A stretch of DNA of 64,000 nucleotides, taken from positions 62,001-126,000 of the forward strand of contig CAWEXG010000002.1 in assembly GCA_963812965.1 (NCBI GenBank), in the 5' to 3' direction. Each line of letters begins with the position of its first letter. The first letter of the stretch is position 1. Shown in pieces: positions 38,201-46,074 of this stretch. The DNA is from DASXMT01 sp963812965. Lineage in GTDB: Bacteria; Actinomycetota; Acidimicrobiia; Acidimicrobiales; RAAP-2. The position numbers were made by a program, and so were the translations under genes. The notes below the pieces were generated by a model. That model was given only the letters and a program-made list of their open reading frames with translations. It did not search any database and was not told where the DNA came from.

Positions 38201-39256
38201 TCTGCTCCGGTCACGTTCCAAGTGGGCACGGCGCCATCGGTGACCACACAACCCACGAACCAGACAGCTTCGGCCGGCGCAGCGGCCACGTTCACGGCCG
38301 CTACCAGTGGTGACCCGACCCCAAACGTCCAGTGGCAGGTGTCAACGAACGGCGGGAAGACGTTCACTGACATCGCAGGGGCGACGTCTTCGTCGTACAC
38401 CACACCGGCTACAACGGGCGCAGATAACGGTAACCAGTACCAGGCCATATTCACGAACGGTGCGGGGCCCAGTGCCACCACGAACCCCGCTACGTTGACA
38501 GTCATTGCTGCGTCGACCACCGGATATCGGGTGGTTGCCTCCAACGGCACGGTCACCACGTTTGGGAACGCCGGGAACTACGGATCGGAGAGCGGAGCCC
38601 TCAACGCTCCCATCGTTGGCATAGCAGCAACGCCTGACAACAAGGGCTACTGGCTGGTAGGAGCAGACGGAGGCGTATTCACCTTCGGCGACGCCAGTTT
38701 CTACGGCTCTGAAGGCGGCCAGCACCTCAACGCTCCGATCGTTGGCATCGCTGCGACCCCTGACGGCAAGGGCTACTGGCTGGTTGCAGCCGACGGCGGC
38801 ATCTTCACCTTCGGCGATGCCGCCTTCTACGGCTCAGAAGGTGGTCAACACCTGAACGCCCCCGTCGTGGGCATGGCACCAACCCCAGATGGCCAGGGCT
38901 ACTGGCTCGTGGCCAGTGACGGCGGCATCTTCACCTTCGGCGACGCCACGTTCCTCGGCTCAGAAGGTGGCCAAACGCTCAACGCCCCGGTTGTTGGCAT
39001 GGCAGCTACGCCTTCGGGCAATGGCTACTGGCTGGTTGCCAAAGATGGAGGTGTGTTCACCTTTGGTGACGCTTCGTTCCAGGGATCCGCTGCTGGACAG
39101 TCGAACGCTCCGGTCATCGGCCTCACTTCCACCCCCGGCGGAGGCGGCTACTGGATCGGAGCACAGGACGGGGGCATCTTCACCTTCGGCAACGCCCCGT
39201 TCAACGGCTCCGCTGTCGGGACGACGACCGCTCCGATTGTGGGCATCGCACCGTAG
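35273..39256 (+). CDS. Large secreted Ig-like/propeller protein, copy 2 (intact downstream of the G tract)
   Basis: 1,327 open codons; 1,356 if started at ATG 35187 with one more G. In order: signal peptide (ARRFFAAITATLLVVGVIAG, cleavage after ASA), putative-Ig domain (about 50-135), a divergent region, an Ig-like repeat with QLTATYSGDINYSGS (about 345-440), a variable region (about 450-620), two further Ig-like modules (HTLTMEYSGDPVYTP; VGQVDFFDGTTDLG), an Ig domain PTNQTASAGAAATFTA, and six C-terminal 42-residue repeats (GYWLVAADGGIFTFGDAAF) fitting a beta-propeller. No cell-wall anchor is seen. GTG 35273 lies inside the G tract, is absent from copies 1 and 3, and has no spaced RBS, so it is not a credible start. 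Function unknown; export and adhesion-like architecture suggest a surface role. Confidence 0.85.
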   Translation: MGSNSLSFSHAESRNSHFTGGYARRFFAAITATLLVVGVIAGTVAGIGVTTASAATPLSVTTTSPLPLAPLNTPYSVTLAATGGTGSDTWSVATGSTLPSWLSLDATTGVLSGTPTTDATATFAVTVTDSASPADTATSGQLTLYAGNGGTQPFSLNMTSGSWTVLSSAAPNPFPAEPAVTLSGQVDPLTGAITGASLSSLPQQTLCITSPAGCTNYIQTEVDPGTATGSINSNGDITLNDSFSYTLDVTSPITAQCLSTPINMIFQSTAPYNTSTGDVTLVAANYNIPDFGGVPDGNPNERPNSCGLAQGSPGSIGLNSGVPPTGVAGSTNNNTTLNLQGTGLPIPPPPGKATTNVLSASPASPQLTTTSVTLTDTVSSGGSTATAATGNVNFMANGNVIATVPVSNGGATYTTKTLPSQNNQLTATYSGDINYSGSTSPTVPFIIQPLPSVTLNLPTAVELSSPTPSPMSVTITNPSTSQTWSSNYLQISIGNQYGFGEGDATVAYQDGAGDWCQMPTIGVVTLHAYFSGFATSCGTPPSSFSLAPGASITINLQISLTYDPNWYGPGALNQGAIVHATLYNGSCTVPVTDNSSCTPSDSPFNSIAPTQSGAPEANGTFTMTYGARVPVSFNQSIPTTPVPEGYTIAPNAFPTAASNPYGIMPPATGTITYFIDGVQVATSDAGAGTTDLQPYYLVVLSTAGLTPGTHTLTMEYSGDPVYTPSSYSQTFTVAPPAPGTPFVCETTIGAPFSTLNASVVAVATVPSLAPSGSTVPVSALDLTLNVDPNGGPSYSGSGPLSNATIGLSPGGVTITPPSVTPTNANGINSVSWTGLPSTVPISGTPGSVVPVAVSSLSFTSGITSYACNPAVPTAPAVVQQVDVSGTTLTTSPTGSASVGAPVTLTATVYPTPSDWNDDPIVGQVDFFDGTTDLGTVGVPGLGYPGAGIATLTTTSLAPGAHTLTAVWSGGPTPAQTSAPVTFQVGTAPSVTTQPTNQTASAGAAATFTAATSGDPTPNVQWQVSTNGGKTFTDIAGATSSSYTTPATTGADNGNQYQAIFTNGAGPSATTNPATLTVIAASTTGYRVVASNGTVTTFGNAGNYGSESGALNAPIVGIAATPDNKGYWLVGADGGVFTFGDASFYGSEGGQHLNAPIVGIAATPDGKGYWLVAADGGIFTFGDAAFYGSEGGQHLNAPVVGMAPTPDGQGYWLVASDGGIFTFGDATFLGSEGGQTLNAPVVGMAATPSGNGYWLVAKDGGVFTFGDASFQGSAAGQSNAPVIGLTSTPGGGGYWIGAQDGGIFTFGNAPFNGSAVGTTTAPIVGIAP
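35327..35352 (+). terminator. Terminator-like hairpin inside signal-peptide codons, copy 2
   Basis: ACCGGCGG (35327-35334) pairs with CCGCCGGT (35341-35348), 6-base loop CTATGC, then T residues. It sits 36 bases after the leader TAA. The DNA also encodes TGGYARRF of the signal peptide, so a ribosome in the ON register would pass through it. Confidence 0.6.
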
Positions 39257-39276
39257 GAGTCCAAGAAGGACATGAG

Positions 39277-39321
39277 GCTCGCTGTCCCTGGGAGCTTGTT
39301 TCTGGCCCCAGGGACACGAGC
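39277..39321 (+). terminator. Long hairpin after copy 2
   Basis: GCTCG plus TGTCCCTGGG (39277-39292, one bulged C) pairs with CCCAGGGACA plus CGAGC (39307-39321). It starts 20 bases after the stop codon. Homologous in place and loop (AGCTTGTTTCTGG) to the hairpins after copies 1 and 3. Confidence 0.6.
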
Positions 39322-39382
39322 TCACGGACACAGAAACGCCAACAGAACGCCACAGGAACCCAGCTTGGGAACCGGCTCAGAA

Positions 39383-39424
39383 TGTGTGGTCCCCCGCCCC
39401 CTAACCCCGGACGGGGGACCACGC
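39383..39424 (+). terminator. Second conserved hairpin after copy 2
   Basis: TGTGTGGTCCCCCG pairs with CGGGGGACCACGCA around CCCCTAACCCCGGA. Nearly identical to the elements after copies 1 and 3; the paired arms are better conserved than the flanks. Confidence 0.55.
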
Positions 39425-39557
39425 AGTCTTCCAGCAAGGCTGGGGCGTTACGCCTTCTCCCCACATAAAGATGCAGATGCGTAGAACGAATGCCCCTGGA
39501 CGAAGTCCACAGCTCGATACGTGTGCCCTGGTCACCGGGCTTGTTCACAAATCTCTA

Positions 39558-39586
39558 TTGACAAGTTGAAGTACCTGGAGTTAGAT
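39558..39586 (+). promoter_or_regulatory. Promoter of secreted-protein gene copy 3
   Basis: TTGACA (39558-39563), 17-base spacer, TTAGAT (39581-39586). The spacer differs from copies 1 and 2 at a few positions (AGTTGAAGTACC), but its length is kept. Confidence 0.82.
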
Positions 39587-39700
39587 GCCATCGCGACCAG
39601 TTTGGGAAACGAAGAGTGTGTACCATCTGATCGAGACAGCACGAAACACCAGATTTACCAACACAGTTTCACTCACTAAACCGAAAGCAGGGGGATGTAC

Positions 39701-39808
39701 ATGTTCCGGGGACGTCGCAACACAGCAACAACCCGCGATTTCCAGGCTGAGAATTTCTCAATCTGGGAAAGTTCTCGCGGGGGGGGGGGTGGGGGAGTAA
39801 CTCCCTAA
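39701..39808 (+). other. Leader frame with poly-G tract, copy 3
   Basis: ATG 39701 after AGGGGG opens MFRGRRNTATTRDFQ and ends at TAA 39806. The tract is 11 G (39779-39789), one T, 5 G (39791-39795). Copy 3 has one extra T upstream (GAATTTCTC against GAATTCTC) and two more G than copy 2, so the net register is the same: one base short of joining the secreted-protein frame. Confidence 0.75.
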
Positions 39809-40707
39809 GTTTTTCCCACGCAGAGTCACGTAATTCTCACTTCACCGGCGGCTATGCCCGCCGGTTTTTCGCGGCCATAACAGCAACACTCCTGGTCGTA
39901 GGCGTAATAGCTGGAACCGTGGCTGGAATTGGCGTCACCACAGCCAGTGCAGCCACCCCGTTGTCAGTGACTACGACCTCACCACTGCCATTGGCACCGC
40001 TGAATACCCCGTATTCGGTCACTTTGGCCGCAACTGGTGGCACCGGTTCTGATACCTGGAGCGTAGCTACTGGGTCCACACTGCCCAGCTGGCTGAGCCT
40101 GGATACAACGACTGGTGTGCTGTCTGGCACCCCAACCACAGACGCCACTGCCACCTTTGCAGTAACCGTTACCGACTCGGCCAGCCCTGCTGACACCGCT
40201 ACCTCGGGTCAGCTCACGCTGTATGCCGGGAACGGCGGCACCGAGCCGTTCTCACTCAACATGACCTCGGGTAGCTGGACGGTGCTGTCGAGCTCCGCTC
40301 CGCAACCTTTCCCGCCCCAGACCACCACCACGCTCACCGGCACCGTCGCTCCGCTGACCGGCGCCATCACCGATGCAACGTTGAGCTTGCCTGTCCAGGA
40401 CGGTGTGTGCAGCGCCGCAGCTGGGGGATGTACCAACTACATCATGACTGAGGCCGACCCGGGTACGGCTACCGGTCAGATCCACTCCGACGGCAGCATC
40501 ACTTTGAGTGACGCCCTGTCGTACACCCTTGACATCACCGCACCGCTCATCGCCCAGTGCCTGTCGACCCCAGTCAACATGACCTTCCAGTCCACTGCGC
40601 CCTATAACGCCAACACCGGAGACGTGACGCTCTCGGCGTTCGGGTACAACATCCCGAACTTCACCGGCCTGGATGGGAGCAGCCCTGGCTCCTGTGGAAT
40701 AGCCGCG
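39790..40707 (+). pseudogene. Secreted protein copy 3, N-terminal segment
   Basis: First of four in-frame segments of copy 3 (overall 39701-43749). It encodes the conserved signal peptide and first Ig-like domain, almost identical in DNA to copies 1 and 2, and a middle part closer to copy 1 (LSLPVQDGVCSAAAGGCTNY). The frame breaks after GIAA at one extra G near 40707. Confidence 0.75.
39844..39869 (+). terminator. Terminator-like hairpin inside signal-peptide codons, copy 3
   Basis: ACCGGCGG (39844-39851), loop CTATGC, CCGCCGGT (39858-39865), then four more T residues. It is again 36 bases after the leader TAA; the spacing is identical in all three copies. Confidence 0.6.
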
Positions 40708-40708
40708 G

Positions 40709-41482
40709 CTCGGGCTCAACAGCGGCGGTCCCCCCTTCCAGGTCTCCGGCAGCACTGGCAATAACACGACGCTCAACCTCCAGGGGACTGGTCTTCCTAT
40801 CCCGCCGCCACCGGGAAAGACCACCACTAACGTGCTCACGGCCAACCCTGCCAGCCCGCAGCTGACAACGACCTCGGTGACCTTGACCGACACGATCAGT
40901 TCGGGTGGCGCCACGGCCACCGCTGCTACAGGCAACATCAACTTCATGGCCAACGGCAACGTGATCGCCACCGAACCGGTCAGCAACGGAGGTGCTACTT
41001 ACACGACAACAACCTTGCCAAGCCAGACCAACCAGCTCACGGCGGTCTACTCCGGGGACATCAGCTACGCCGGCAGCACCTCGCCAGCGGTGCCATACAC
41101 GATGCAGCCGTTGCCGTCGGTCACATTGAATCTGCCCACCACAGTCGAGCTGTCATCGCCGACCCCGAGCCCGATGTCGGTTACCATTACCAACCCCTCG
41201 ACGAGTCAGACGTGGAGTTCCAACTACCTTAAAATTCAGATCGCTAACCAGAACGGATTTGAAACTGGCGATGGGACAGTCGCCTACCAAGACAGCGCGG
41301 GCGATTGGTGCCAGATGCCAACGATATTCAATGGTGATCTGTACGTATACTTCAGCGGTTTCGCGACCTCATGTGGCACACCACCCAGCTCGTTCTCGCT
41401 TGCTCCTGGAACTTCGATCACCCTCAATCTCCAGGTTTCACTTACGTACGACAACAATGAGTATGGTCCCGCCATCGCGGCA
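40709..41482 (+). pseudogene. Secreted protein copy 3, second segment
   Basis: Continues as LGLNSGGPPFQVSGSTG, then the Ig-like domain QLTAVYSGDISYAGS and part of the variable region (TNPSTSQTWSSNYLKIQ) close to copy 2. The frame breaks at an extra A near 41483; removing it gives VYATLYNGSCTDPTNPG as in the other copies. Confidence 0.7.
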
Positions 41483-41483
41483 A

Positions 41484-41825
41484 GTCTATGCAACGCTTTA
41501 CAACGGGAGCTGCACCGACCCAACGAACCCAGGCCAAACCTGTACCCCGTCTAACAGCCCATTCAACTCCATCGCGCCGACGCCGAGTGGTGCCCCCGAG
41601 GCTGTTGGCACGTTTGTCATGACCTATGGGGCGCGGTCCCCCGTCACTTGGAACCCCACCACCGTACCGACAACACCGGTGCCAGAGGGCTACCAGATCC
41701 AGCCATTTGCTACCGAAGGACGAGTCGTCACGGCCGCTTCGGATCCCTACGGCATCATGCCCCCTCCGACAGGGTCGCTTACGTATCTCGTTGACGGTAT
41801 GCAGGTCGCTACAAGCAACGCGGCA
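41484..41825 (+). pseudogene. Secreted protein copy 3, third segment
   Basis: Short segment from VYATLYNGSC through MTYGARSPVTWNPTTVPT to YLVDGMQVATSNAA. The frame breaks at an extra A near 41826, after which the next frame reads SGGVGLLAYQVYLSTTG. Confidence 0.7.
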
Positions 41826-41826
41826 A

Positions 41827-43749
41827 TCTGGGGGAGTCGGCCTCCTCGCATACCAGGTCTATCTCTCTACTACAGGTCTGGCTCCAGGGACCCACACCGT
41901 CACGTTCGAGTACTCCGGTGACCCGGTCTACTCTCCGAGCTCGTACACCCAGACGTTCACCGTGGCGCCACCAGCTCCGGGCACGTCGTTCGTTTGTCAG
42001 ACCAATAACTCGGCTACCCCATCGCTTAACGCGTCAGTGGTGGCCGTGGCCACCGTGCCAGCTCTGGCACCCAGCGGTTCGACCGTGCCGGTCAGCGCTC
42101 TCGATCTGACGCTGAACTTTGACCCGATTGATTTGATTTTCCTTGGCCCTCTGAAGACCGCCACCATCGGGCTCTCTCCGGGTGGGGGCACCATTACGCC
42201 TCCGTTGGTGACCGAGACGCAGGCCAACGGGATCGAATCGCTGAACTGGACCGGGCTGTCTGCAACGGTGCCGATATCCGGTATGCCCGGCACCGTCGTC
42301 CCAGTTGCTATTTCATCCCTGAGCTTCTCAGACGCAGGCCAAGCTTACGCCTGCAACCCAGCAGATCCGACGGTACCGGCCGTTGTGCAAGACGTCACCG
42401 TGTCGGGGACAACGTTGACGACGAGCCCCACTGGTTCGGCCTCCGTTGGCGCACCGGTGACCCTGACCGCCACGGTCTATCCGACCCCTTCAGATAGCAA
42501 TCACGATTCCATCGTCGGCCAAGTGGACTTCTTCGACGGCACCACCGACATCGGAACGGTAGGGATGCCGGCTCTTTTCCGATCAGGCCAAACCGGTGCC
42601 GGCGTCGCCACCCTCACTACGAACTCTCTGGCCCCCGGTCAACACACCCTGACCGCAGTGTGGAGCGGCGGTCCCACACCAGCTCAAACCTCTGCACTAG
42701 TGAACTTCCAGGTAGGCACAGCCCCTGTGATTGTCACCCAACCCACCAACCAGACCACCAGCGTTGGTACAACCACAACGTTCAGCTCAACAGCCACCGG
42801 TGACCCCACACCCTCCGTCCAATGGCAGTTATCCACCAATGGAGGCACGACCTGGTCCAACATCTCTGGTGCTACTGCTTCCTCCTACACCACAGAAGCC
42901 ACCACTGCCTCTGACAACGGCAACCAGTACCAGGCTGTCTTCACCAATGCTGCAGGACCAGCTGTCACGACCAACCCAGCCACCCTGACCGTTTTGGCAC
43001 CGTCGACCACCGGCTACCGCCTGGTGGCTTCCAACGGAGCTGTCTCTACCTTCGGAAATGCTGGCAACTACGGCTCAGAAGCTGGACAGCCACTCAATGC
43101 TCCCATTGTTGGTATGGCAGCTACACCTGACAACAAGGGCTACTGGTTAGTTGCAGCAGATGGAGGCATCTTCACCTTCGGAGACGCCAGCTACTACGGC
43201 TCAGAAGGTGGCCAACACTTAAACCAGCCCATCGTGGGCATGGCAGCAACCCCAGATGGCAAGGGCTACTGGTTAGTTTCAGCAGATGGAGGCATCTTCA
43301 CCTTCGGTGACGCTGCCTTCTACGGTTCAGAAGGTGGACAACACCTGAACGCACCAGTTGTTGGCATGGCAGCTACTCCTAATGGCAATGGTTACTGGCT
43401 AGTAGCAAGCGACGGAGGCATCTTCACCTTCGGAGATGCCAACTTCTTCGGATCTGAAGGAGGACAGTCGCTCAACGCACCAGTTGTCAGCATGGCAGCA
43501 ACTCCTGATGGCAACGGCTACTGGCTGGTAGCCAAAGACGGAGGCATCTTCACCTTCGGGGATGCCACCTTCAGTGGATCTGCATCTGGACAGTCGAATG
43601 CTCCAGTGGTTGGCATCACGCCAACCAGCAACGGCGGTGGCTACTGGCTCGGCGCCCAAGACGGCGGCATCTTCACCTTCGGCAACGCTCCGTTCAACGG
43701 TTCGGGGGTGGGGAGCTTCACTGCCCCGGTCGTTGGGATTGCGCCGTAG
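41827..43749 (+). pseudogene. Secreted protein copy 3, C-terminal segment with six propeller-type repeats
   Basis: About 640 residues: Ig-like modules (HTVTFEYSGDPVYSPSSYT; VGQVDFFDGTTDIG; PTNQTTSVGTTTTFSST) and six terminal GYWLVAxDGGIFTFGDA repeats ending VVGIAP. In the terminal repeats it resembles copy 1 more than copy 2 (for example GSASGQSNAP and GSGVGSFTAP), while its variable region resembles copy 2, so the copies look like mosaics of each other. Confidence 0.75.
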
Positions 43750-43784
43750 GGACGTCGTCACGCAGAACCAAGACGTGTGATCGT

Positions 43785-43818
43785 TGTCCCTGGGGTGCTT
43801 GTTTGGGCCTCAGGGACA
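43785..43818 (+). terminator. Hairpin after copy 3
   Basis: TGTCCCTGGGG (43785-43795) pairs with CTCAGGGACA (43809-43818). It is in the same position and has the same TGCTTGTTT loop as after copy 1. Confidence 0.55.
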
Positions 43819-43918
43819 GCGGGCCGGACGGCCAGTAACGCCAGCAGCAGAACGCCGACAGAAACACCAACAGATCGCCAAGGGTTCCCAGCACCACCAG
43901 CCTGGGAACTGGCACACG

Positions 43919-43960
43919 ATGTGTGGTCCCCCGCCCCCTAACCCCGGACGGGGGACCACG
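43919..43960 (+). terminator. Second conserved hairpin after copy 3
   Basis: TGTGTGGTCCCCCG pairs with CGGGGGACCACGCA; identical arms to the element after copy 2. The 320 bases from here to the carD start hold no gene I can support. They contain a loose inverted repeat GGTACC-GTGTACC near 44183-44205 and the carD RBS. Confidence 0.55.
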
Positions 43961-44282
43961 CAGTCTCTCTGGTCACCACTGGAACAGGGCTGACCACGTC
44001 ACGAAGAAGGGTCGTACTGTTGTTCCCGGCTCGTTCCAGGAGTGGGCGGTACAACCGGTCCAGAGGAAGGGAGCTGTGCGGTACACGGCCGGGGAGCCCT
44101 CGGGAGTCATGACCCTGAGCTGTAGGGTCCCAGAGGAAGAGCGTCACGAGTGCCGTGCCCGTGTTATGCCCTTTCGGTCGGGGTACCTGGCTGCACCGTG
44201 TACCCTGGTGTGCTCATCCAGGCGGGTCCTGTTGAGTAATTTCGCTCCGGGATCCATTCGCCCTGTAACGCCAGGAGGAACG

Positions 44283-44759
44283 GTGTTCGACATCGGTGAC
44301 AAGGTCGTCTACCCGCACCACGGTGCGGCGGTTGTCGAGCGACGGGAGACCAAGGAGGCGTTCGGCAAGAAGCAGGAGTACCTGGTGCTCCGGCTGGCCT
44401 ACGGGGACCTGACGCTGATGGTGCCGGCAGACAACACCGAAGGCGTCGGCCTGCGGGAGGTCATCAACGACGAAGAGGTCGAGGAGGTGTTCGCCGTCCT
44501 TCGGAAGAAGGAGGCGCGGATGCCGACCAACTGGTCTCGCCGGTACAAGAACCACTCGGAGAAGCTGCGGTCCGGCGATATCTACCAGGTGGCCGAGGTG
44601 GTGCGAAACCTCTCTATCCGAGACAAGGACAAGGGGCTGTCTGCCGGTGAGAAACGCATGCTCAGCCGTGCCCGGCAGATCCTGGTGTCGGAGCTGACGT
44701 TTGCGCTCCAGGTGGACGAGGAGACAGCCGAGGTACGGCTGAACGAGGCGCTCCCCTGA
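44283..44759 (+). CDS. carD: CarD-family RNA polymerase-binding transcription regulator
   Basis: Binds the RNA polymerase beta subunit and stabilises open complexes, notably at rRNA promoters. 158 residues. The N-terminal Tudor-like RNAP-interaction domain begins FDIGDKVVYPHHGAAVVERR; the C-terminal helical DNA-binding domain includes YQVAEVVRNLSIRDKDKGLS and MLSRARQILVSELTFAL. GTG 44283 is fixed by an AGGAGG 4 bases upstream. carD-ispD-ispF is a conserved actinobacterial order. Confidence 0.95.
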   Translation: MFDIGDKVVYPHHGAAVVERRETKEAFGKKQEYLVLRLAYGDLTLMVPADNTEGVGLREVINDEEVEEVFAVLRKKEARMPTNWSRRYKNHSEKLRSGDIYQVAEVVRNLSIRDKDKGLSAGEKRMLSRARQILVSELTFALQVDEETAEVRLNEALP

Positions 44760-44785
44760 GCCGATCGGCTCCGGACGAGCTCGCA

Positions 44786-45514
44786 GTGACCGACGTCGGC
44801 ACCGACCGTACCGGACTGGGTGCTGCTGAGCCGAATGAGATGGTCTGGGCCGTGGTGGTTGCCGGTGGGTCTGGCGACCGGTTCGGCCGGCCGAAGCAGT
44901 TCCTGGAGCTGGCCGGCCGTACTGTGGTCGAGCGATCGGTGACGGCGGCGCGCAGTGTGGCTGCCAGGGTGGTGCTGGTGCTGCCGGCGGCGCGGTCCGA
45001 TGGCTCTACCGGTGGTGCTGCCGACAGCGTTCCGGAGCCCGGTTCGACGTTTGGCGCTGACGTCGTGGTCACCGGTGGAGCGTCCAGAGCGGCCTCAGTC
45101 CGGTCTGGACTGGCCGCAGTGCCTGCTGGTGCCACCCTGGTGGTAGTCCACGATGCAGCTCGTCCGCTGGCATCAGCTGCTCTGTTCGAGTCCGTGGTCA
45201 CTGCAGTTTCGGGCCCTGCAGGGGCGGACGGAGCGATCCCGGTGTTGCCGGTAGCCGACACCCTCAAGCGTGTGGATGACGGTCGAGTGGTCTCCACGGT
45301 GGATCGCAGCAATCTGGTCACGGTCCAGACCCCGCAGGCGTTCCGGGTCGCTGCTCTCCGCCAGGCCCACGCCGGGGGGGCTGATGCCACCGACGACGCC
45401 GGCCTGCTCGAGCTGATCGGCGCTACGGTGCGCACCGTGCCGGGCGATCCTCGCAACCTGAAGCTCACGGTCCCTGCTGATCTGGCGTTGGCCGAGATCC
45501 TGGTCCGCTCATGA
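44786..45514 (+). CDS. ispD: 2-C-methyl-D-erythritol 4-phosphate cytidylyltransferase
   Basis: Third step of the MEP isoprenoid pathway, joining MEP to CTP. The nucleotide-binding loop is VVAGGSGDRFGRPKQFLEL (about 28-46); VVHDAARPLAS and TVDRSNLVTVQTPQAFR are the other family signatures. 242 residues; an Ala/Ser-rich loop near 70-85 (RSDGSTGGAADSVPEPGST) is longer than usual. The stop overlaps the ispF start by 4 bases (ATGA), consistent with coupled translation. Confidence 0.95.
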   Translation: MTDVGTDRTGLGAAEPNEMVWAVVVAGGSGDRFGRPKQFLELAGRTVVERSVTAARSVAARVVLVLPAARSDGSTGGAADSVPEPGSTFGADVVVTGGASRAASVRSGLAAVPAGATLVVVHDAARPLASAALFESVVTAVSGPAGADGAIPVLPVADTLKRVDDGRVVSTVDRSNLVTVQTPQAFRVAALRQAHAGGADATDDAGLLELIGATVRTVPGDPRNLKLTVPADLALAEILVRS

Positions 45515-46074
45515 ACGGCAGCGGTCCCGCTCTCCGGATCGGTCAGGGGGTGGACATCCACCGGTTCTCGGCCGATCTCGGCCGACCTCTGGTGCTGGGC
45601 GGTGTGGTCATCGATGCCGATGGAGCCTCTGGTCTCGACGGCCACAGTGATGCCGATGCGGTGAGCCACGCCATCGCCGACGCGCTGCTCGGATCGGCCG
45701 GCCTGGGGGACTTAGGCCTCCACTTCCCCGACACCGACCAGCAGTGGGCAGGAGCGGACAGCCTGGCTCTCCTGGCCCGGGTGGTGGAGCTGGTCGGCGA
45801 GGCCGGGTGGGTCCCGGTGAACGCTGACTGCACAGTGGTGGCTGAGCGTCCGAAGTTGGCTCCGTTCGTGGGTGAGATGGGCGCCCGTCTCGGTGAGGTG
45901 TTGGGTGCGCCGGTGAGCGTCAAAGCGACCCGGGCCGAGGGGTTGGGTGCGTTGGGTCGGGCCGAGGGGATCGGCTGTATGGCCGTGGTGCTGGTGTCGA
46001 GCCTGGCAGAGCGAGTTCGTGGCCGCTCGGGTGGCGCAGGCGATGCCGACGACATAGGCAGCGCGGGACGGTGA
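45511..46074 (+). CDS. ispF: 2-C-methyl-D-erythritol 2,4-cyclodiphosphate synthase
   Basis: Fifth step of the MEP pathway. Zinc ligands lie in GVDIHRF (Asp and His near residues 14-16) and LDGHSDADAVSHAIADALLG (His and Asp near 47-50); LGLHFPDTDQQW and NADCTVVAERPKL follow. 187 residues with a 25-residue C-terminal tail beyond the usual end. Overlaps ispD and rlmB by 4 bases each; cysS, often found between ispF and rlmB, is missing. Confidence 0.95.
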   Translation: MNGSGPALRIGQGVDIHRFSADLGRPLVLGGVVIDADGASGLDGHSDADAVSHAIADALLGSAGLGDLGLHFPDTDQQWAGADSLALLARVVELVGEAGWVPVNADCTVVAERPKLAPFVGEMGARLGEVLGAPVSVKATRAEGLGALGRAEGIGCMAVVLVSSLAERVRGRSGGAGDADDIGSAGR

